64,000 nt of DNA from Isoptericola sp044389085. Lineage in GTDB: Bacteria; Actinomycetota; Actinomycetes; Actinomycetales; Cellulomonadaceae. A program made the position numbers and the translations under genes. The stretch lies in the NCBI RefSeq assembly GCF_044389085.1, contig NZ_JBIRXP010000001.1, positions 62,001 through 126,000 on the forward strand, written 5' to 3'. Positions 51,826-60,540 of this stretch are shown here, piece after piece (the first letter of the stretch is position 1; every line of letters starts with the position of its first letter). The notes under the pieces are model-generated. The model did no database searches, had not been told where the DNA came from, and saw only the letters and a list, made by a program, of their open reading frames with translations.

Positions 51826-52738
51826 TCTGAAGTTGTTCCGGCTCGACGGTGGCCAAGCGACCGAACTGATCGGGACCTCGGTGCATCTGGAGAAGTCGCT
51901 TCAGACGGTGGTCGAGAAGAACATGGAGACCCTGTTCGGCGTCCGGTTCCTGGCCTCGGAGTACTCGACGGGCGTGAAGCATCGCGGGAGGATCGACTCT
52001 CTCGGGCTCGACGAGAACTCGTCGCCGGTGATCTTCGAGTACAAGCGGGCGATGAACGAGAACGTCATCAACCAGGGCCTGTTCTACCTCGACTGGTTGC
52101 TCGACCACCGCGCCGAGTTCCAGCTGCTGGTGCAGAAGAAGTTCGGCCCCGCTGAGGCTGAGGCGATCGACTGGCGGAACCCCCGGCTGGTGTGCGTCGC
52201 AAACGGGTTCACCCGGTACGACGAGCATGCGGTCGAGCAGATCAACCGCAGCATCGAGCTCGTCCGCTACCGCGACTTCGGCGGCGAGCTGCTCGCGCTT
52301 GAACTGGTGACCTCGACGAAGGTCGAACCCAGCAAGGCCGACGATGCTCCGACCCCGAAGGTCGCCGCGACCTCGACACCATCAAAGACGGTCACCGAGT
52401 TCCTGGAGCAGGCATCGCCCCCGCTGCGAGACCTCTACGGGGAGCTAGAGGCCTACTGCGAGGGCCTGGGTGACGACATTACGAAGAAGACACTCAAGTT
52501 CTACTTTGCGTTCCGGCGCCTCAAGAACTTCGCGTGCGTCGAGGTCCACCCCATGAGCCAGAACCTGCTCGTCTACCTGAAGGTCGACCCCGATTCGGTC
52601 GATCTCGAGGACGGCTTCAGCCGCGACGTGCGCAAGATCGGCCATTTCGGTACCGGGGACCTGGAGCTGCGCATCGCGAACAGAGACCAACTCCAGAAGG
52701 CCCTGCCCCTGATCCAGAAGAGCTACGAGGCAAGTTGA
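51818..52738 (+). CDS. PD-(D/E)XK nuclease-like protein with DUF5655 domain
   Basis: A 306-residue protein. Residues about 30-140 carry a PD-(D/E)XK-like core: RIDSLGLDENSSPVIFEYKR gives the Asp and the Glu-x-Lys. Residues about 195-305 form a DUF5655 domain (DLYGELEAYCEGLGDDITKKTLKFYFAFRRLKNF). Such proteins are often called predicted transport proteins, but the nuclease-like core and position argue for a DNA-related accessory role. It sits between hsdS (8-base overlap) and hsdM (one-base overlap), so it is made with the complex. Confidence 0.82.
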   Translation: MSDLKLFRLDGGQATELIGTSVHLEKSLQTVVEKNMETLFGVRFLASEYSTGVKHRGRIDSLGLDENSSPVIFEYKRAMNENVINQGLFYLDWLLDHRAEFQLLVQKKFGPAEAEAIDWRNPRLVCVANGFTRYDEHAVEQINRSIELVRYRDFGGELLALELVTSTKVEPSKADDAPTPKVAATSTPSKTVTEFLEQASPPLRDLYGELEAYCEGLGDDITKKTLKFYFAFRRLKNFACVEVHPMSQNLLVYLKVDPDSVDLEDGFSRDVRKIGHFGTGDLELRIANRDQLQKALPLIQKSYEAS

Positions 52739-54237
52739 TGTCGGACACACGACGTTTGGTCGACAAGATCTGGTCCTACGCGCACGTCCTTCGCGACGAC
52801 GGCGTCGGGGTCATCGAGTACACGGAACAGTTGACGTACCTGCTCTTCCTGAAGATGGCGCACGAGCGCGCGACCCGGAAGCTCAAGCCCGAGCAGATCG
52901 TTCCCGAGGAGTACTCGTGGCAGCGGCTCCTCGACGCGGAGGGCGCCGCGTTGGAGACCGAGTACACCCTCACGCTGCAGGGCCTTGGCCGGCAGTCGGG
53001 CACGCTGGGCACGATCTTCCGTAAGGCGCAGAACCGGATCCAGGACCCGGCGAAGCTCAAGCGCCTGATCCATGACCTGATCGACAAGGAGCAGTGGTCT
53101 CGCGCCGGCACCGACATCAACGGTGACGCCTACGAGGCGCTGCTCGCCAAGGGTGCCTCGGACAAGGGCTCGGGCGCGGGCCAGTACTTCACACCGCGCT
53201 CGGTGATCTCCGCGATGGTCGACTGCGTCCAGCCAACTGTTGCGGACAGCGTCGTCGACCCAGCCTGCGGTACCGGTGGCTTCCTCCTCGCCGCGCACGA
53301 GTACGCGTCGCGTGGCGCGGAGTCGATGACGCCACCGGAGCGCGAGCACCTGCGCAACGGCTTCGTTCACGGCACCGAACTCGTCGACGGCACCGCACGT
53401 CTTGCCGCGATGAACCTGCTGCTCCACGGCATCGGGGAGGCCAACGGCGACTCCCTCATCGAGGTCAAGGACTCTCTGGCATCAGACCCCGGTAAGCGTT
53501 GGTCGGTGGTCCTGGCGAACCCACCCTTTGGCACGAAGTCGTCTCTGACGATGGTCGGTGCGGATGGTCGCGAGGCCACGGACGACCGTTCGGTCGAGCG
53601 GCAGGACTTCGTCGTGACGACGTCGAACAAGCAGCTCAACTTCTTGCAGCACATCATGACGATCCTGGACATCAACGGCCGCGCCGCCGTCGTCCTGCCG
53701 GACAACGTGCTGTTCGAGGGCGGCGCTGGCGAGACGCTGCGCCGCCGCCTGCTCAACGACTTCGACCTGCACACGCTGCTGCGCCTGCCGACAGGCCTGT
53801 TCTATGCGCAGGGCGTCAAGGCAAACGTGCTGTTCTTCGACAAGAAGCCGGCGTCGGAGACGCCGTGGACGTCGAAGCTCTGGGTGTACGACCTACGCAC
53901 CAACCAGCACTTCACCCTCAAGCAGAACCCCTTGACACGGGCGCACCTGGACGACTTCGTCGACTCCTACGCCGCGGGCAAGCCGCGCGATGAGCGCGTA
54001 GAGACCCGCCTATTCAAGTCCTTCACCTACGACGACCTCGTCCTCCGCGACAAGGTCAACCTCGACATCACCTGGCTGCGCGACGAGTCCCTTGAAGACC
54101 TCGACACCCTGCCCGCACCCGAGATCATCGCCCGCGAGATCGTTGAGGACCTTACTGCCGCACTTGAGGAGTTTGCCGCAGTTGCGGCCGCACTTGAGGG
54201 TGCGGTTGGCGACGTTAATCAAGAGGAGTCCCGGTAG
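52738..54237 (+). CDS. hsdM: Type I restriction enzyme M subunit (N6-adenine methyltransferase)
   Basis: A 499-residue methylase. The N-terminal helical HsdM domain (about 1-130) precedes the catalytic core with motif I DPACGTGGF at 174-182 and motif IV NPPFG at 261-265. It methylates adenine in the site set by HsdS to protect self DNA. Its ATG shares one base with the TGA of the preceding gene. A helical C-terminus rich in Ala ends the protein. Confidence 0.95.
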   Translation: MSDTRRLVDKIWSYAHVLRDDGVGVIEYTEQLTYLLFLKMAHERATRKLKPEQIVPEEYSWQRLLDAEGAALETEYTLTLQGLGRQSGTLGTIFRKAQNRIQDPAKLKRLIHDLIDKEQWSRAGTDINGDAYEALLAKGASDKGSGAGQYFTPRSVISAMVDCVQPTVADSVVDPACGTGGFLLAAHEYASRGAESMTPPEREHLRNGFVHGTELVDGTARLAAMNLLLHGIGEANGDSLIEVKDSLASDPGKRWSVVLANPPFGTKSSLTMVGADGREATDDRSVERQDFVVTTSNKQLNFLQHIMTILDINGRAAVVLPDNVLFEGGAGETLRRRLLNDFDLHTLLRLPTGLFYAQGVKANVLFFDKKPASETPWTSKLWVYDLRTNQHFTLKQNPLTRAHLDDFVDSYAAGKPRDERVETRLFKSFTYDDLVLRDKVNLDITWLRDESLEDLDTLPAPEIIAREIVEDLTAALEEFAAVAAALEGAVGDVNQEESR

Positions 54238-54309
54238 ATGGCAACGGCAAGGTCGAAGGAATCGCTCAGCACTCTCAGCATCATGCCCCGCGAAGAGGTC
54301 CGGCGATGA
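54238..54309 (+). CDS. Possible 23-residue leader or relic peptide
   Basis: An ATG immediately after the hsdM stop opens 23 codons (MATARSKESLSTLSIMPREE and three more residues) that end in a TGA overlapping the SIR2 ATG. It fills the gap exactly. It may couple translation of hsdM to SIR2, or be the remaining start of a deleted gene. No homology is recognised. Confidence 0.4.
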   Translation: MATARSKESLSTLSIMPREEVRR

Positions 54310-55571
54310 ACCAGGTGCGTGTTGTTGCGGCCCAGCAGAGCACTCAGCCAGACACGGGCATCACGATCAGCCGACTACGCACAATAGTTCAAGACTCACA
54401 TTTGAACTTCCTGATCGGCGCCGGCACCCCCAGCGCATTCTTTGGCCAGCTCGGGAACATCGAAGAGGCCTTGACCAAGTTGTCCGAGGCTGATGCCCCG
54501 ACAGCGGAGAAGGATCTCGTGCGAGCATCGATCCAAGCTCATTTCTTCGAAAAGGTGCTCGAGCCCAACCTGGCGCTCACCAGAGGCGACCGCTCCGCAG
54601 AAGGAGTGCTGACGTCCTATGAACGATTCCTGCGGACGCTTAACAGGATCTTGCTTAAGCGACGCAGTTCCCTCCTAGGCAAGCAAGCGAACATCTTCAC
54701 AACCAACATCGATATGGTGTTCGAGGTTGCGCTGGAGAACCTCGGGGTTGACATGATCGATGGATTCAACGGAAAGATGCGGCCCAAGTTTGACCTGGGA
54801 GAATACGGAACCGTTCGTCTGCGCCAGGCTAGCCGCTATGAACGTCGGTCTGAGATTCCGGTCCTAAATCTCTATAAAATACACGGGTCAGCCGGTTGGA
54901 CGCTCTATTCCGATGGGCCTGACAAGTCATCCATCTACTTCGACCATGGGCTCTCCGGCGTCGTCGACACCGCAGGCAAGTTGAGTGTTGCCACACCGGA
55001 TCTGCTCCCGATTGAAAGAGAAGTTATCGTCGACGACCTCCTCGCAGCCGCTTTCGGGAAAGAGTTGTCGGCCGAGGCCACGGCTTTCGCCGATGCCTAT
55101 GCGCGGCTACCGATCGTCAACCCGGAAAAGACAAAGTTCGCTGCCACGGTTCTCAACGAGACCTATTATGAGCTGATTCGAAGGTTTGCCAACGAGCTCG
55201 AAAAGGAGAACAGCGTTCTGTTTGTTCACGGGTTCTCATTCCGAGACGAGCACATTTGTGACATGGTTATTCGCGCCGCGCGCGCGAATCCTACCCTTCA
55301 AGTCATCGTCTTCTCCTACTCCCGCGGCGCCAAGTCCGACTACAAGGATTTGCTGCCAGACCGTGAGATCAAGAATGGGAACGTGATATTCGTCACGCCG
55401 CCAGAGCCAACCGGAGAGGATGGGAACGGAGTGCCAAGCGAGGACGTGCTGAACCTCGACAGAGTCGACGCGCTCTACTTCTCTCCGCTCGTTCCGGAGG
55501 AGTCCCGCAAGCCGGATCACATCCTTGAAGTCCAAGTCAACGACGGCTCGGATGGCACCACCGATGTTTGA
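54306..55571 (+). CDS. SIR2-like NADase-type defence protein
   Basis: A 421-residue protein with SIR2-family landmarks: FLIGAGTP (35-42), TTNID (132-136), KIHGS (191-195) and VHGFSFRDEHI (307-317). In anti-phage systems such domains degrade NAD+ when infection is sensed. The next gene encodes a HerA-like ATPase, so the pair matches the known SIR2-HerA system, in which the two form a large complex. The ATG overlaps the stop of a 23-codon ORF. Codon use here is clearly more A/T-rich than in the rest of the window, a sign of separate transfer. Confidence 0.88.
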   Translation: MNQVRVVAAQQSTQPDTGITISRLRTIVQDSHLNFLIGAGTPSAFFGQLGNIEEALTKLSEADAPTAEKDLVRASIQAHFFEKVLEPNLALTRGDRSAEGVLTSYERFLRTLNRILLKRRSSLLGKQANIFTTNIDMVFEVALENLGVDMIDGFNGKMRPKFDLGEYGTVRLRQASRYERRSEIPVLNLYKIHGSAGWTLYSDGPDKSSIYFDHGLSGVVDTAGKLSVATPDLLPIEREVIVDDLLAAAFGKELSAEATAFADAYARLPIVNPEKTKFAATVLNETYYELIRRFANELEKENSVLFVHGFSFRDEHICDMVIRAARANPTLQVIVFSYSRGAKSDYKDLLPDREIKNGNVIFVTPPEPTGEDGNGVPSEDVLNLDRVDALYFSPLVPEESRKPDHILEVQVNDGSDGTTDV

Positions 55572-57516
55572 CGAGGAAGCCGACCTCGTACATGACGCGG
55601 TGTTCAGGGTTGGCCAAGTGATTGCCGTGGACGGTCGGCGGGTCCGAGTCTCGGTCGACAAGCTAAAGAACAGTTCTCACCTGCTCTACAAGGGCGGGAT
55701 CGTTCGCAATGTCGCAGTGGCGAGCTATGTCAAGATCACGAAGGGCTTCGTGGAGCTGATTGCCAAGGTCGACAGCGAGCACGTTGAGGAGGATCGAGGA
55801 GCCCCACAGCAGTACCAACGAACGGCAGACCGTCTGATCAGGGTGCTCGACGTGAGCCTGATCGGATATCTGGAGAACGGGCATTTCGAACGCGGCGTCC
55901 GAGAGATGCCGCTGCTCGAGAACGAGTGCTTCATCCTGACCGAGCACGAGTTCAACCTCCTCCACGATTTTGTCGATGCGTCCGACACTTCGCTGATTCT
56001 TGGGTCACTTGCGATGGAGCCGAGTCAGGCTGTCTCCGTGGGGGTGAATTCCGTCTTTGCTAGTCATGTCGGGATATTTGGAAACACGGGTAGCGGCAAG
56101 TCGTATACCCTCGCCAAGCTCTATTACGAGCTCTTTCGCGAGTTTGGCGGTAAGCCTGGCTTCCGCAGTAAGTCCCAGTTCATGCTCATTGATTTTAACG
56201 GTGAGTACGCGAACCGGACCGGAGCGGTCGGTGAACGATCGACCGAAGTAATTGCAGGTGATGATCTGAAGGAGGTGTACGAACTTTGCACTACGGATGA
56301 CGGTGGCGACAAGCTCCCGCTTCCCAGAACAGCGATTTATGACCAAACATTCTGGTCGGTACTGCTCGATGCGACAGAGAAGACTCAGGCTCCGTTTATC
56401 GCTCGCGTTCTGAAGGCGCGATACTGGGACGATCTGCTGCCCGATGCTGCTGCACTACTTGATGTCGTTGCGGATCTGGTTGCCCGAGCGACAAAGAGCA
56501 CGGACGTGACCCTTGATCGCCGCCTCGCGGTCAATTTCCTCGAAGAGATCTCCAACTGCCTCGGCGGATCCACTACGCGGGAGTTCACGCTTCTAATTGA
56601 AGACTTTCGTTACAATCTGGAGTACCACGGGCGCGGTGCCTCGTTCTACTGGCGGCATGACGACCAAGGACAACAGAGGTGGGCCAACGAGGAATCATGG
56701 GACCGATTTATTCAGAACAAGATTAAGTCAGTGCCGCAGACTTTTGAGTCTGTGACTGACATTGACTTGGTTCGCTTCAAGCTTGTCATGCAGTTCTATC
56801 GCGACGTAATTAGCGGATACTCGAATCGTGAGCATTTGGCGCCGTTGTTGAAGCGAATGGATGAGCGTGTACCGAGCATCAAGCGTCTCGTGATTGTTTC
56901 TGACGATGCTCTCGCTGTCAAGCCGCTTACGGTGGTCTCGCTTCGGCGAGTCAATCTCGACATGCGAAAGGTCATCCCAATGATCTTGTGCAAGCACCTG
57001 TACGACCAGAAGAAGGAACGCGATCCTGCGGGTGAGCGGTACCTGAACCTGATCATTGACGAGGCCCACAACATTTTGTCGACCACATCGTCGCGTGAGA
57101 GTGAGGCGTGGAGGGACTACCGATTGGAGACTTTCGAGGAGATCATCAAGGAGGGGCGAAAGTTCGGCGTGTTCCTTACGATCGCCAGCCAGCGCCCTCA
57201 CGACATCTCGCCGACGATCATCTCACAGTTGCATAACTACTTTCTCCACCGTCTTGTGAATAACCTCGACATCTTGGCCGTCGAGAAGTCTGTTGCTTAT
57301 CTCGACAAGGTGTCGCATGAGTCGCTTCCGATCTTGCCTACCGGAACTTGCGTCCTAGCTGGTGTGTCGGCGCAGGTGCCGATCGTGCTGAAAATCGGTC
57401 GTCTCCCGGCCGAGGCAGAGCCTAACAGCCAGACGATCTCAGTCACTGCCGAGTGGCTGAAGCCGCCTCCGCTGCCGCGGTCGCCATGGGATGACGACCC
57501 GTGGGCGCCGTCATAG
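55564..57516 (+). CDS. HerA-like DNA translocase/ATPase, SIR2 partner
   Basis: A 650-residue FtsK/HerA-family ATPase. An N-terminal HAS-barrel-type domain (about 1-130) precedes Walker A GNTGSGKSY at 173-181, Walker B NLIIDEAHNIL near 495-505 and TIASQRPHDISPTIISQ near 540-556. HerA ATPases form hexamers; in SIR2-HerA defence the hexamer binds SIR2. The start is ATG 55564 (8-base overlap with SIR2) or ATG 55552. Low GC like its partner. It ends the defence operon. Confidence 0.9.
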   Translation: MFDEEADLVHDAVFRVGQVIAVDGRRVRVSVDKLKNSSHLLYKGGIVRNVAVASYVKITKGFVELIAKVDSEHVEEDRGAPQQYQRTADRLIRVLDVSLIGYLENGHFERGVREMPLLENECFILTEHEFNLLHDFVDASDTSLILGSLAMEPSQAVSVGVNSVFASHVGIFGNTGSGKSYTLAKLYYELFREFGGKPGFRSKSQFMLIDFNGEYANRTGAVGERSTEVIAGDDLKEVYELCTTDDGGDKLPLPRTAIYDQTFWSVLLDATEKTQAPFIARVLKARYWDDLLPDAAALLDVVADLVARATKSTDVTLDRRLAVNFLEEISNCLGGSTTREFTLLIEDFRYNLEYHGRGASFYWRHDDQGQQRWANEESWDRFIQNKIKSVPQTFESVTDIDLVRFKLVMQFYRDVISGYSNREHLAPLLKRMDERVPSIKRLVIVSDDALAVKPLTVVSLRRVNLDMRKVIPMILCKHLYDQKKERDPAGERYLNLIIDEAHNILSTTSSRESEAWRDYRLETFEEIIKEGRKFGVFLTIASQRPHDISPTIISQLHNYFLHRLVNNLDILAVEKSVAYLDKVSHESLPILPTGTCVLAGVSAQVPIVLKIGRLPAEAEPNSQTISVTAEWLKPPPLPRSPWDDDPWAPS

Positions 57517-58000
57517 TGTCGCGTGGCCAAGGGGGCTGTTGCAAAGTTGTCAGGATGAACTCGCGGGCTGTCGACGTCGATGGGACTGAGCGTGTGACCT
57601 ACTTTCCATGGTTCGCGTGGCACGTCCGGGATCTTGCAAGGTACGGCGGCGTGCGTGCAATCTGCGCTGCCGGCGACATGCAATGTGTCGACGTGCGGCC
57701 CAAAATGCAGAAGAGTCCACCTTTGTTACAAGTCGCTGGCACGTGGTGGGCGGGCAGTCCGCGCGGAACTTCTTGAGATGGAGTGCGGGCGCGGTGAACA
57801 TATTTTCAGCAGTGCCTCACTCCAACGGCCGTCGGCTGTCACCTATTCGTGCAACGGTCCCTACACCAACACAGACAATGTTGTTGGTCTCTGACAATGC
57901 GTCCCGACCCGCATCTGCGCCCGGTCGGGTCTTCCTGCCGTCTTTAAGTCCGCAACGACTGCCCGCGCTCGTCGAGCCTGTGGCATGAAAAGAGACCACG
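57517..58000. other. Non-coding stretch with a possible IS6-type terminus
   Basis: About 480 bases, A/T-richer than average, with no supported gene. The sequence GGCTGTTGCAAAGTTGTC at 57534-57551 resembles the terminal inverted repeats of IS6-family elements, but no matching second end or transposase is present. Short frames here have no protein-like character. Confidence 0.4.
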
Positions 58001-58574
58001 ATGAGCGACAGGCCCGAGCGTAACTGGCCCGACCCGAAGGACCTTCCCCCCCTTCGAGTGGAAGCCGGGCGACTCAGTCGACAGCCCCGAAGCCTGGGCC
58101 GCCGCTGTAGCCGTCGGCTCGCTTACCGCTGACGACGTGCTGGAGCGTGTGCGCCGCATAGCGGTGTACGAACTCGGTGAGATGGGCCCGATGGGGTACG
58201 ACCAAGACGGCTTTGTGACCGCACTGGTCGCGGAGGGAATCAAGGAGGGGGCGCTGGTTCTTCAAGTTCACACGCGCGACCACTGGCCACCCCACGTGCA
58301 CGTCAAGCGCCGCGAGGACCTCGGCTCCCACGGCGTTATCATCGACCTCCGAAACGGCGAGGTCGACGAGGACCGGCTGCCCCGGGGCGTCCGCAAGAAG
58401 GACACCAAGCGGATGGGCAAGCTCGTCGAGAAGCACCACGCCGAGCTCTCCATGCTCTGGGAGAAGAACAACGGGTCCAAGGTCTTCCCCGAGACCGAAC
58501 CGTGCACGCTCGACGACCCTGCAGCAGCACCGTTCGAAGACGACGTGCAGCCTCATGTCGAACGGGAAGGGTGA
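58001..58574 (+). pseudogene. DUF4160-like protein, frameshifted at a C7 run
   Basis: From ATG 58001 the frame reads MSDRPERNWPDPKDLPP. After one surplus C in the C7 run (58046-58052) it continues as FEWKPGDSVDSPEAWAAAVA and on to the stop at 58574. The downstream part is open from GTG 58137 (145 residues) and could be expressed alone. Residues around HTRDHWPPHVHVKR, GVIIDLRNGEVDEDRLPR and KHHAELSMLWEKN match the DUF4160 pattern, a small domain of unknown role often near toxin-antitoxin genes. Five bases separate it from the CHAT gene. Confidence 0.7.
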
Positions 58575-58579
58575 GGTGG

Positions 58580-59704
58580 ATGGCTCGCAGCGACACTTTC
58601 CGACGGGAGATCGCCGCGCTGGGCGACAAGAAGGCAGCCCACGCGAAGATCGTCGCCGCCCAGGGCGGGATCGCGACCGCGGCGCGCGAAGCGTCCCGCA
58701 AGAAGCGGGACGCGGCAGCGCGCTCCAAGAGCCCCGCCACGGTCCGATCGTCGCTGGCAGCAGCGGAGCGTGAGGAGAAGAAGGCGGACGCCGCCGAGGC
58801 CAAGGTCGCCAAGGCACGCAAGGATATGGCGGCCATCGACAAGACGATTGCGACGAAGAAGACCTCGCTGCGCTCTGCCGAGGCATCCGAGCAGAAGGCG
58901 GCCGAGAACCTGCAGCGCAGCAAGGACGCGAAGCGAAGGCGTGAAGAGCTCAGCCATGCCCGTGCTGTCGCGAAGGCGAGCACGCCGGCCGCGATGATCC
59001 GCTACGTTGAGGTCCCTCCACCGGTCCCCGAGCCACTCCGCGTGCTCTACCTGACCTCCAACCCAGACGCCACCACGAGCACCGTTACAAGCCCCGACGG
59101 GACAGTCGTCGAGCAAGGCGCGTGGCTTCGAGTAGACCAGGAAGTGCGGCACGTCAAGCAGGGCCTGCGCGGCTCAAAGTACCGCGACCTGGTCGTCGTC
59201 GAGCACGCACCAGCCGCGACCTTCAGCGATCTTTCTGATGGCCTCAACGACCACCGTCCCCACGTCGTGCACTTCTCCGGTCACGCTGATGCGTTCGGTC
59301 TTTGGATGGAGAACGACGCCGGCGAACCTGTCGGACAGGACGTCAACCTCTCCCTCCTCGCACGACTGCTCGGAGCCACCGACGAACCGCCCCGCCTGGT
59401 TGTGCTCAACGCGTGCGAGAGTCTCGAAGGTGCCGACGACCTGCTGCAGACGGTCCCGGTCGTGATCGGAATGTCCGACACCATCGACGACACGGCAGCC
59501 GTGGTCTTCGCACGATCGTTCTATGCCGGACTTGCCTCCGCCCAGTCCGTCGCGACAGCAGTCGAACAGGCCAAGGTGCAGATGGTCGCCGCCTCGATGT
59601 TCGACCCCGATCAGGTCGACCACTCCCACCTCCCGACCCTGAGAGCACGCGACGACGTCGACCCCGAGACGCTCGTCCTTGTCTCGCCACCCACCGACTC
59701 CTGA
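58580..59704 (+). CDS. Coiled-coil CHAT (caspase-like) protease
   Basis: A 374-residue protein. Residues about 5-135 form a long Lys/Ala/Glu-rich coiled coil. Residues about 150-370 form a CHAT domain with catalytic His235 in VVHFSGHADAFG and Cys279 in RLVVLNACES. CHAT domains are caspase-fold cysteine proteases used as effectors in several bacterial immune systems. The protein would be cytoplasmic, with the coiled coil for oligomerisation or sensing. It is the second of three closely spaced genes (gaps 5 and 16 bases) inside a defence-rich island, which suggests a self-contained system. Confidence 0.83.
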   Translation: MARSDTFRREIAALGDKKAAHAKIVAAQGGIATAAREASRKKRDAAARSKSPATVRSSLAAAEREEKKADAAEAKVAKARKDMAAIDKTIATKKTSLRSAEASEQKAAENLQRSKDAKRRREELSHARAVAKASTPAAMIRYVEVPPPVPEPLRVLYLTSNPDATTSTVTSPDGTVVEQGAWLRVDQEVRHVKQGLRGSKYRDLVVVEHAPAATFSDLSDGLNDHRPHVVHFSGHADAFGLWMENDAGEPVGQDVNLSLLARLLGATDEPPRLVVLNACESLEGADDLLQTVPVVIGMSDTIDDTAAVVFARSFYAGLASAQSVATAVEQAKVQMVAASMFDPDQVDHSHLPTLRARDDVDPETLVLVSPPTDS

Positions 59705-59720
59705 CCCTGAAGGGCTCAAC

Positions 59721-60155
59721 GTGAACAAGCAACAGAAACTCAAGAACACCGCGGAAGGTCTGCTTGCAGGGCTCGCCGCCATCGGATTCGAGGGCCCTTG
59801 GCGCTGGGCCCACCACGAGTGGGAGGGCGCCTTCTACCGTGCGTGGCGGAACTGGCCGCCCGCGAAGGACACCAAGGGCTTCCGCACGTTTCAGCTCGGC
59901 GGGTCCGCCGACGGGCGTACGTCGCAGGCACGGGACATCCTGTTCGCCGTGAAGCGCACCTCCCCATTCGACGGCTACGACCACGGCCCGCTGAACCCCT
60001 CGCCGATGGGCTTGCCCCCGGAGGAGTACCTCGAGATCTGGGTGGAGGGTGCGACGCCGCAGGAGTGGACCCGGACCTCTGTCAGCCTCGCGTGCTTCGC
60101 TATCGGCTCAGTGCCTCCGCATGTCCCCCTCCTCCGCCCTACGTTCGTGCACTGA
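59721..60155 (+). CDS. Unknown protein encoded with the CHAT protease
   Basis: A 144-residue soluble protein starting VNKQQKLKNTAEGLLAGLAA. It is rich in Trp (GPWRWAHHEWEG, YRAWRNWPP) and has a possible beta-rich C-terminus. GAAGGG lies ahead of the GTG. No family recognised. Its position 16 bases after the CHAT gene suggests a substrate, regulator or sensor of the protease. Confidence 0.68.
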   Translation: MNKQQKLKNTAEGLLAGLAAIGFEGPWRWAHHEWEGAFYRAWRNWPPAKDTKGFRTFQLGGSADGRTSQARDILFAVKRTSPFDGYDHGPLNPSPMGLPPEEYLEIWVEGATPQEWTRTSVSLACFAIGSVPPHVPLLRPTFVH

Positions 60156-60540
60156 ATGCAGAAGTGAGTGCCAACCCGCTCACCACGCCACCGACCTCCG
60201 CCGACGGACCACCGCAGGATCTCGCCCCGCGCCGCGGCGTCTCCAAGCCCTGCCAGCCGTTCGGGACGAAGAGGTCGCGGGCTCAGATGCTCGCCTCCGT
60301 ATTCCAGGTTCATTGACACGCGTACTTGACGGTTATCGGCGACTATGGAGCTGGCTTGGATCTTTGCACGCAGCGCCATTGTGAAGGGCAAGACTCCAAT
60401 GACGAGCCGTGCCGTACGCTTGGCGGGACACATGTCACGAAAGTGTCCGCACCCCGATATCGAGTGGCACGCGAGTTGCACGGTGGTTCGGGACGCGTTC
60501 AGAAACCGCGAAATCTCAACGATCCTGTGGCCGCGACCTG
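60156..60540. other. Right-end non-coding region of the island
   Basis: About 385 bases between the last island gene and the right attachment core. A frame at 60345-60545 (66 codons) exists but shows no clear protein character. No hairpin or RNA gene stands out. Confidence 0.45.

Noticed and set aside
57501..57776. A 91-codon frame after the HerA gene
   Set aside because: It overlaps the end of HerA, has no RBS and shows no conserved-looking segment.
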